A stretch of 48,929 nt of DNA from Candidatus Saccharimonadota bacterium (GTDB lineage Bacteria > Patescibacteriota > Saccharimonadia > CAILAD01 > BJGX01). Shown piece after piece: positions 19,134 to 25,174 of this stretch; within the stretch, counting starts at the first letter, position 1, and each line of letters starts with the position of its first letter. A program made the position numbers and the translations under genes. A model generated the notes under the pieces. The model did not search any database and was not told the DNA's origin. It worked only from the letters and a program-made list of their open reading frames with translations. Location: NCBI GenBank assembly GCA_014191035.1, contig BJGX01000003.1, positions 1-48,929 of the forward strand, in the 5' to 3' direction.

Positions 19134-19892
19134 ATGCAGATTACAAATTTAGCCAAAAGATTAGAACTAGCTGGGCTTACCGAAAAACAAGCCTTGGTGT
19201 ATGTTGCTGCCTTGTTTTTAGGCCCAGCTGCTGTACAGCGTATTGCTGAACAGTCAGGCGTAAATCGCGCTACTACATATGTAATACTAGCTGAACTTGC
19301 CGAAATGGGATTGGTTTCTGAAACCACTGAAGGCAAAAAGACTGTTTATGTAGCCGAAGCTCCAGAAGCCATCGAAAGGCATCTTAATTCTCTCGAAAAA
19401 GAAATCGAAGCTCGCAAAGATGAGCTTAAAAAGACAATGAAAGAACTCAAAGAAGTCAGCAGGGTAGAAGTTGCAGACGCACCTGTGGTTAGGTTTTTTA
19501 AAGGACCTGAAGCAATTAGTGCTATAGAAGCTTATACTAAGAGAAAAGCTAGAAAAGACGATATTGTATACAGCATCTCAGACGTCGATGAAATACTAAA
19601 AGTTTTTCCAGATCTTCTGAAGACTGGTCCTGAAAGACGCAAAAAAAAGAATATATCAAGCAAGATGTTCTACTCTGGGAGTATTCAAGTTGGTGATGAT
19701 CCAAAAAGTAATCGTCAGACTAAAAAAATAAGTGAAAAAGCTAGAGGGGACGTAAGTATCTATAGTGACAGAATGACCATCGTCAGCTTTAAAGGTAATG
19801 ACTCTACAGGGGTTATTATTGAAAGTAAAGAAGTGGTGGCGGTTATGCGTCAGCTGTTTGAACTAGCCTGGGAAAAACAAAGCAAAAAGTAG
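19134..19892 (+). CDS. TrmB-family HTH transcriptional regulator
   Basis: LAGLTEKQALVYVAALFLGPAAVQRIAEQSGVNRATTYVILAELAEMGLVSE winged-helix pattern. Confidence 0.85.
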   Translation: MQITNLAKRLELAGLTEKQALVYVAALFLGPAAVQRIAEQSGVNRATTYVILAELAEMGLVSETTEGKKTVYVAEAPEAIERHLNSLEKEIEARKDELKKTMKELKEVSRVEVADAPVVRFFKGPEAISAIEAYTKRKARKDDIVYSISDVDEILKVFPDLLKTGPERRKKKNISSKMFYSGSIQVGDDPKSNRQTKKISEKARGDVSIYSDRMTIVSFKGNDSTGVIIESKEVVAVMRQLFELAWEKQSKK

Positions 19893-19906
19893 TTTGTTAC
19901 TAAAAC

Positions 19907-19935
19907 TTGACAAAAAATAAAACTTAGGCTATAAT
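19907..19935 (+). promoter_or_regulatory. Consensus sigma70 promoter
   Basis: TTGACA - 17 nt - TATAAT. Confidence 0.9.
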
Positions 19936-19941
19936 CTTTTT

Positions 19942-20309
19942 GTTGTTCGACGACTATGACCCTTAGGAGGGCCTTATGGGTGGCGTATAGCCAACCGTCC
20001 CCTCTGGGGGAGTCGTTGGGGCCTGGGGGGCTCGTAGGCCCCCCAGGTTACCCGGCTTCGGGTGCAACATAGAAGAAGGGAAGAAGGATGTCTGGATACT
20101 GATATCCTGTAAGAAGAGTGAAAGCTCTATTCCTTGAACAGCGTCGATTTGTGTGTCTGAATAAGACGCTAATATCGACTATTTACCCCGCACAGTTTCT
20201 TAGCTGAGTGGGGTGGCACATGGCCGGGGGAGGGCGTAAAAACCCTTTCCCGGCCAGCCAAACCTCTTAATAAGTCACTATTTGATAACACCTAAAAGGG
20301 TGTTTTTTT
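19942..20309 (+). ncRNA. Unidentified large structured ncRNA (~370 nt)
   Basis: Between a consensus promoter and a terminator; no convincing ORF. Stems: TTCGACGACT/AGTCGTTGGG, CCTGGGGGGC/GCCCCCCAGG, ACCCG/CGGGT, GAGT-GAAA-GCTC, CCCC..GGGG, GGCCGGG..CCCGGCC. Confidence 0.8.
20288..20309 (+). terminator. Rho-independent terminator
   Basis: ACACC-TAAAA-GGGTGT followed by TTTTTTG. Confidence 0.85.
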
Positions 20310-20406
20310 GTTGTATTTTTTCATTTATTTTAAATTATAAAACAATAAAATATATCTATTTAACACATATAATAAGCTAATTATATAAATAAACTGCCAA
20401 AAAGTG

Positions 20407-20435
20407 TTGACAAAAAATATAATCTATGATATCAT
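20407..20435 (+). promoter_or_regulatory. Sigma70 promoter of the structured tmRNA operon
   Basis: TTGACA - 17 nt - TATCAT, followed by hairpins GTCAG..CTGAC and GCCGG-TTCG-CCGGC. Confidence 0.85.
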
Positions 20436-20532
20436 ACTTCACGTTGTCAGAGAGTGTTAAAGCTCACTGACATAAATTCGCACCCAAAAAACGCCGGTTC
20501 GCCGGCCCAAGTCACCAAAAGGAGGTGATTGA

Positions 20533-20742
20533 ATGAAGCGTGACCACCGAATCCCAGACCAGCCCCAGAAGTTCCGAATGGACATCTGGCTGGTCGAAGT
20601 CAAGGAGACTGGAGAACCCATTGTGGTGCTGAACAAGACGTTCATGGAGCTCAACACTCTCATGAATGAGGAGTTCGGTATCAACGGATGGGAAATCCAT
20701 GATCGGGAATCGACCGGCATGCTGACCGCCCAGGCGGGTTAG
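20533..20742 (+). CDS. 69-aa hypothetical protein (ORF1)
   Basis: AAAGGAGGTGAT SD before ATG: MKRDHRIPDQPQKFRMDIWLVEVKETGEPIVVLNKTFMELNTLMNEEFGINGWEIHDRESTGMLTAQAG. Confidence 0.75.
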   Translation: MKRDHRIPDQPQKFRMDIWLVEVKETGEPIVVLNKTFMELNTLMNEEFGINGWEIHDRESTGMLTAQAG

Positions 20743-20750
20743 TATGGCTT

Positions 20751-20804
20751 CGGGGCCTATGGAGAAGGCCTGGCAACAGAAGAGTCGCCTAGGCGATTTA
20801 CTCC
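20751..20804 (+). ncRNA. Pseudoknot module, copy 1 (8 nt after ORF1 stop)
   Basis: CGGGGCCTATGGAGAAGGCCTGGCAACAGAAG; stem1 GGCC/GGCC, loop GGAG pairs with CTCC 20801-20804, hairpin AGTCGCC/GGCGATT inserted. Confidence 0.75.
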
Positions 20805-20898
20805 TTTCGCAGTCAGGTAAAAAGACTTAAAAACCAAGCCAGCGAGATGTGGCTTTCAAGTGCTTACAGCACAGCTCGAAGAGGCGCTTATGCGTACT

Positions 20899-20957
20899 CG
20901 GGGCCTTTTATGGTAAGGCCCGGCAACACAAGCAATCGTTTTATGTTTGCAGCCCCG
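20899..20957 (+). ncRNA. Pseudoknot module, diverged copy
   Basis: CGGGGCCTTTTATGGTAAGGCCCGGCAACACAAG; stem1 GGGCC/GGCCC; possible stem2 ATGG/CCGT. Confidence 0.55.
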
Positions 20958-21045
20958 TCCGGGGGTAACCCCGGGTGAGTGATAGTCCGAGGATGTGTGT
21001 CCTCGCTGATGAGTCCAAAAGGACGAAACTTGCTTCAAACAAAAC
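20938..21045 (+). ncRNA. Hammerhead ribozyme, type III-like (core 20984-21030)
   Basis: AGTC | CGAGGA-TGTGTG-TCCTCG | CTGATGA | GTCC-AAAA-GGAC | GAAAC. Possible distal stem III GTTTT-AT-GTTTG with CAAAC-AAAAC. Predicted cleavage after C20987. Confidence 0.9.
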
Positions 21046-21131
21046 TTTCCCCGCGTTGGCAATTTTAATACGCCCTTATAGCGCATGTGTGGAAAGGTAT
21101 GTGGTTAGCACCATCAGATGCACATTTACAC

Positions 21132-21180
21132 CTGGAAGTCTCGTACTTCCAGCATAGGATCTAAAGAACTAGGTTTTATG
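21132..21180 (+). ncRNA. Tandem-hairpin module, diverged copy C (upstream of tmRNA)
   Basis: CTGGAAGT..ACTTCCAG then CATA...TAGGTTT-TATG. Confidence 0.5.
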
Positions 21181-21200
21181 CCGGAAGTACGCTTCCTAAC

Positions 21201-21554
21201 GGGGCCGAACGGTTTCGACACGGAGAAAGCAAAGTTTTTTCGCAACCCGAGTTGCTCAGACTCGTTAAACAGGGCAACCCTAATAAACGCCGCCTGATAG
21301 CACGTTTATTGTCATCCGCTCGGCGGAAAGGACGGGGCTTAGTCACTTAGCCTGGCAACAGAAAAGGGACTGACGGTAGCAAAGACTACTGACCTATCTG
21401 GAAAGACAGATTGACCTCAGCGAAAGTGCTGGCTGCTGGCCGAAAGGTACAGGCGACCCGTCGCCCTGACTGCAGATGAGTCAAAATACCGGGAATGGTT
21501 GTAGCGGAGTGCTTATGCGCTTCGTGGACGGGGGTTCGATTCCCCCCGGCTCCA
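21201..21554 (+). ncRNA. ssrA: tmRNA (transfer-messenger RNA)
   Basis: 5' GGGGCCGAACGGTTTCGACACGG and 3' GGACGGGGGTTCGATTCCCCCCGGCTCCA; 7-bp acceptor pairing including G-U; tag frame ends GCC GCC TGA TAG; several pseudoknots. CCA not encoded. Confidence 0.97.
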
Positions 21555-21606
21555 CATGGCCCCTTCTAGTGGGGTAGGCAGGGCTGGCTGTAGCCCATTT
21601 AGACGA

Positions 21607-21655
21607 CTTGCAGGTTGACTCTGCAAGGGCTCCTAGTTCGAAAGAACAAAGTCAA
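21607..21655 (+). ncRNA. H-type pseudoknot with inserted GNRA hairpin
   Basis: CTTGCAG-GTTGACT-CTGCAAG; loop TTGACT pairs with AGTCAA 21650-21655; inserted GTTC-GAAA-GAAC. Confidence 0.65.
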
Positions 21656-21713
21656 AAAGGAGAGAAAGACTAGACAAGCTTGCCGCTTGTGATTTCTCAC
21701 CAAACAGCACACC

Positions 21714-21780
21714 CTCGCGGGTTCCATTGGGACTCGCGAGATCCCACCAGAGTTTATGAATATTCGTAGGTTTTGGTGGG
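21714..21780 (+). ncRNA. Tandem-hairpin module, copy A (upstream of ORF2)
   Basis: 12-bp hairpin CTCGCGGGTTCC..GGGACTCGCGAG, then CCCACCA-GAGTTTATGAATATTCGTAGGTTT-TGGTGGG. Confidence 0.7.
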
Positions 21781-21835
21781 GAAAACTTCCTCAGCGGTGG
21801 CAGCCGTCTCGAACTCTCGAAAGGAGGTGAGAAAT

Positions 21836-22180
21836 ATGCACAAGATCAAGTTGTTCATGGCTATGGTCGTGGTCGCCGTCGGGGTTCTCCTGACTGGCTG
21901 TGGCAATTCTGCACAGCAGATCGCCGACGACTTCCCCTGCTCCCAGAGCATGAAGACGTCGACCACGGCCGGCCTGGACCTGATTGTGGAGAGCACGTTC
22001 CCGCGTTGGTACGTGTCCAACTCCCGGTCCTTCTTCGGCGAGTCCTACGACTTCAAGAAGGAGTGGCGCCGTCAGATCGTGATTCGTTCGGGAGTTTCCG
22101 AACCAATCGTGGTCGACACGGAACTGAAGGTGCCTGCAAGGTGCTCGAAGTCCGACGAAGCCAAGGCCAAGTTGAACTGA
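21836..22180 (+). CDS. Small putative lipoprotein, 114 aa (ORF2)
   Basis: AAAGGAGGTGAG SD; N-terminus MHKIKLFMAMVVVAVGVLLTGCGNSA has a lipobox-like LTGC. Confidence 0.8.
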   Translation: MHKIKLFMAMVVVAVGVLLTGCGNSAQQIADDFPCSQSMKTSTTAGLDLIVESTFPRWYVSNSRSFFGESYDFKKEWRRQIVIRSGVSEPIVVDTELKVPARCSKSDEAKAKLN

Positions 22181-22187
22181 CTTAGAT

Positions 22188-22236
22188 CGGGGCCTATGGA
22201 GAAGGCCTGGCAACAGAAGTTACTAGCTAACACTCC
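22188..22236 (+). ncRNA. Pseudoknot module, copy 2 (7 nt after ORF2 stop)
   Basis: Exact 32-nt match to 20751-20782; GGAG pairs with CTCC 22233-22236; inserted hairpin GTTA..TAAC differs in sequence from copy 1. Confidence 0.75.
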
Positions 22237-22239
22237 CAC

Positions 22240-22311
22240 GCGCTTCTAGCTCAACGGTAGAGCACCGGACTTTTAATCCGTAGGTTCTGGGTTCGAATCC
22301 CAGGGGGCGCA
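22240..22311 (+). tRNA. tRNA-Lys (anticodon TTT)
   Basis: Acceptor GCGCTTC/GGGGCGC, anticodon loop CTTTTAA, T arm CTGGGTTCGAATCCCAG; CCA not encoded. Confidence 0.95.
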
Positions 22312-22314
22312 CTA

Positions 22315-22374
22315 TCCCATAAGCTTCGGCTTGTGGGACCACCAAAGTTTATTTAATAAAGTAGGTTTTGGTGG
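22315..22374 (+). ncRNA. Tandem-hairpin module, copy B (after tRNA-Lys)
   Basis: TCCCATAAGC-TTCG-GCTTGTGGGA, then CCACCA-AAGTTTATTTAATAAAGTAGGTTT-TGGTGG. Confidence 0.7.
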
Positions 22375-22380
22375 AACTTA

Positions 22381-22407
22381 AAAACCCCTCAGATGAGGGG
22401 TTTTTGC
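22381..22407 (+). terminator. Rho-independent terminator of the structured operon
   Basis: AAAACCCCTC-AGAT-GAGGGGTTTTTG. Confidence 0.88.
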
Positions 22408-22409
22408 TT

Positions 22410-22901
22410 TTACTTTACTGTTCCTTGCATGTCCATCGGGGATGGGTTGGGCTGCTTATTGTTTAGCTCTTGTTTGAATATATCAAGCTCATTTGGAGAT
22501 AGATCATCAAGATATTTTTTAACATTCGCTCTGTAATCAGCTGCTTTTTTTTCCATATCATCGAGGTTTTCAGTGGTCGAAGGGCTTTGATTTTCGTTAG
22601 AGAAATTATTAAAGGGAGGATCGTTCGGTGGCGGTGGTGCAGCAGCTGCAATTTCTTGTTTGGGCTCATCAGCAGGCTTTTCATAAATTTGCGGTTGGGC
22701 CATATTCATATTTCCATTTTGCATCATATTTGGCGCCTGAATCGCGTTGGGTTGCTGTAGAATTGCCTGATTTTCAGGCTGTTCTGGTTGCATATTGAGC
22801 TGAGCTTCTGGTGAGGCTGGCTGCTGGGTCATCTCGGGTGATTGCATTGGTTGACCCATTTGCATGCCCATATCTTGCATTTGTTGCGCTTGTGGTTGCA
22901 T
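22410..22901 (-). CDS. Gln/Met/Pro-rich low-complexity protein
   Basis: MQPQAQQMQDMGMQMGQPMQSPEMTQQ... with GGAG SD. Confidence 0.7.
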   Translation of the reverse strand: MQPQAQQMQDMGMQMGQPMQSPEMTQQPASPEAQLNMQPEQPENQAILQQPNAIQAPNMMQNGNMNMAQPQIYEKPADEPKQEIAAAAPPPPNDPPFNNFSNENQSPSTTENLDDMEKKAADYRANVKKYLDDLSPNELDIFKQELNNKQPNPSPMDMQGTVK

Positions 22902-22994
22902 AAATAACTCCTAATTAAATAGTTATGTTTATCATAAAACATCATAGGCATAAGCACAATATGTCAATTTAACCTGATGAACACCACAAAGACC

Positions 22995-23023
22995 TTGACA
23001 AAAGCGCTTATGTTGTGTATAAT
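22995..23023 (+). promoter_or_regulatory. Consensus sigma70 promoter
   Basis: TTGACA - 17 nt - TATAAT upstream of the DHH-like gene. Confidence 0.88.
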
Positions 23024-23043
23024 AGCCCATTGACTAAAAAATT

Positions 23044-24087
23044 ATGAGTATGAATCAAGAATTAACACCTAAACAGCAAGCCAGCGAGCTTATTAGACAA
23101 GCCGATAATATTGTTATTATTACTGGTCGCGAACCCAATAATGATCAGCTTTCGGCTGCTATTGCTATGCAAAGAGTCTTAAACAAGCTTCATAAGCAGG
23201 CTAGTGTTGTTATTACCGATAAACTCCCAAAGAGCGCTGAGCTATATGACACTCAGTTTATTAGCAATGATATCGAAGGTGTACGTGATTTTGTAATCAA
23301 AATTGATATGCACGATGTGGTTGTAGATAAGCTAAAATACAATGTTGAAGGCGATAGCCTTGACGTTACAGTTACTCCATTAAACGGTAACTTTACCGCT
23401 AAGGATGTGAGCTTTGAACACGGTCCATTTAAGTTTGATTTAGTAATCGCACTGGGCGTTCCACAGATACTTAAAATGGATAAAATTGTTGAACAAAACC
23501 CAACTATTTTTGATGGACTTCACCTTATAAACATCGATTACCACCGTATAAATGAGCAGTTCGGTAGTGTGAATTATGTTGATCAAAACGCTAGCTCAGT
23601 TTGCGAAATGCTAGTATCGCTTTTTGAATCATTGGAGCAGGGCATTATCGACGAATCTATTGCCACTGCACTTTATACTGGGATCACTTCTGCAACTCAT
23701 AATTTTACTATTGCCGATACAACCGCTAAGGCCATGACTGTAGCTGCTCAGATGCTAGCTGCAGGTGCCAAGCAGCAGGAAGTTGTAAAGGTAATGAACT
23801 CTAAAAACAGCAGTAATCACCAGTCTAAAGCTAAAAAAGAAGAAGTAAAGGTTCCAGATGCAACTGCCCCAACAAGCATAAAAGAAGCTATGGAGCAGGC
23901 TAAAAAAGAATCCAGTACAGATAAGTCTGAAGAAAAAGACGAAGTTAAAAAAGAATCAAAAAATGATGGCTCAAAAAAAAACAGCAAGTCTGGAATAAAG
24001 GACAGTTCGAAGCCGAAAGCTTCAAGCCAGGACCATTCCAAGGACGAATCGGCCCCCAAACAGCCTAAAAGCCCTCTAGAAAAATAA
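23044..24087 (+). CDS. DHH/nanoRNase-like fold protein with degenerate motifs and a charged C-terminal tail
   Basis: ADNIVIITGREPNNDQLSAAIAMQRVL, INIDYHRINEQFGSVNYVDQNASSVCEML, TALYTGITSATHNF. Confidence 0.75.
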   Translation: MSMNQELTPKQQASELIRQADNIVIITGREPNNDQLSAAIAMQRVLNKLHKQASVVITDKLPKSAELYDTQFISNDIEGVRDFVIKIDMHDVVVDKLKYNVEGDSLDVTVTPLNGNFTAKDVSFEHGPFKFDLVIALGVPQILKMDKIVEQNPTIFDGLHLINIDYHRINEQFGSVNYVDQNASSVCEMLVSLFESLEQGIIDESIATALYTGITSATHNFTIADTTAKAMTVAAQMLAAGAKQQEVVKVMNSKNSSNHQSKAKKEEVKVPDATAPTSIKEAMEQAKKESSTDKSEEKDEVKKESKNDGSKKNSKSGIKDSSKPKASSQDHSKDESAPKQPKSPLEK

Positions 24088-24101
24088 GCTAAAATAGTAT
24101 T

Positions 24102-24740
24102 ATGAATTTCCAAAAAGAAGGTTTGTATCTTATAAACAAGCCTCGTGGCCGAAGTAGTTTTAGTATTGTTGCTCAAGTCAGGCGATTAAGCGGCATCAAA
24201 AAGGTCGGCCATGCCGGCACACTAGACCCAGAAGCCGAAGGACTACTTGTTATTTTGCTTGGCAAGGAATTTACCAAGCAAGCCGAAAAGTATTCAAAGC
24301 TAGATAAGACTTATGAATTTGAAATAAAGCTTGGTGAAGTTTCTACTACAGACGATGAAGAGGGGGGCAAGACTAAGGTATCTGATGCCAAGCCCACCAA
24401 AACCGAAATTATTAAAGCCCTAAGTAACTATGAAGGGGAAATTGAGCAAACCCCGCCAGTCTATTCGGCTATCAAAATTGATGGCCAGAGAGCGTATAAA
24501 AGAGCTCGCAACGGCGAAGTAGTTGATATGCCAACTCGCAAGGTAAATATCAAAAGTATTGAGCTTTTGGGATATAAGTATCCTTTTGCAAGCATCAAAG
24601 CCGATGTTAGCTCTGGTACATATATAAGATCTCTCGCTCGCAGTATCGGCGAGGACCTTAAAACGGGTGCTTATTGTACAAAAATAGTGCGCACCAGAGT
24701 AGGTGAATTTAGCCTCGATGATGCGCTAGCAGTTGATTAA
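24102..24740 (+). CDS. truB: tRNA pseudouridine(55) synthase
   Basis: INKPRGRSSF, KKVGHAGTLDPEAEGLLVILLG. Confidence 0.95.
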   Translation: MNFQKEGLYLINKPRGRSSFSIVAQVRRLSGIKKVGHAGTLDPEAEGLLVILLGKEFTKQAEKYSKLDKTYEFEIKLGEVSTTDDEEGGKTKVSDAKPTKTEIIKALSNYEGEIEQTPPVYSAIKIDGQRAYKRARNGEVVDMPTRKVNIKSIELLGYKYPFASIKADVSSGTYIRSLARSIGEDLKTGAYCTKIVRTRVGEFSLDDALAVD

Positions 24741-24770
24741 TTTGGCTTTATCTGGTAGAATACTTTGTAT

Positions 24771-25037
24771 ATGATTCAAAAAACTACTAAAGCTAAGCTA
24801 ATGAAAGACAACGGTATGCATGCCAAAGATACTGGTTCTGCCGAGGTTCAGATAGCGCTTTTTACAGAAAAGATCAAAGAATTAACTGATCATCTTAAGA
24901 CTCACAAAAAAGATAATCACTCAAGACGTGGACTACTTGCTATGGTAAGTAAAAGACGACGTTTATTGGATTACTTGAGTAAAAAAGATCACAAACGCTA
25001 CGAAGCTATTGTTAAAAAGCTTGGTCTACGTAAGTAG
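24771..25037 (+). CDS. rpsO: Ribosomal protein S15
   Basis: [50 protein letters not shown]. Confidence 0.97.
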   Translation: MIQKTTKAKLMKDNGMHAKDTGSAEVQIALFTEKIKELTDHLKTHKKDNHSRRGLLAMVSKRRRLLDYLSKKDHKRYEAIVKKLGLRK

Positions 25038-25085
25038 TATTTGAATTCGTACATTATAAATAATTAAACCAGTTTGAGGGTTGGC

Positions 25086-25141
25086 TTGGTTGCGGAACGG
25101 ATTGATCACTAATAGGTTTGATCAATTGATTCCGAAACTAA
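25086..25141 (+). promoter_or_regulatory. Long hairpin in the pnp 5' leader
   Basis: TTGGTT/AACTAA, CGGAA/TTCCG and TTGATC/GATCAA nested in one arm. Confidence 0.65.
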
Positions 25142-25174
25142 CTAATTAAGATTCTCAATCTGAGAAAGGAAAAT

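Noticed and set aside
19942-20309. Considered RNase P RNA for the large ncRNA because of GTGCAACATAGAAG
   Set aside because: No GAGGAAAGTCC-like conserved region or other universal RNase P core segments found by eye.
20965-20990. GTGAGTGATAGTCC resembles a group I intron S element
   Set aside because: No matching P, Q or R elements or interrupted gene around it; the hammerhead core explains the segment better.
21791-22213. Minus-strand ORF 21791-22213 (140 aa)
   Set aside because: Antisense shadow of ORF2 in GC-rich sequence; no SD and an Arg/His-rich implausible composition.
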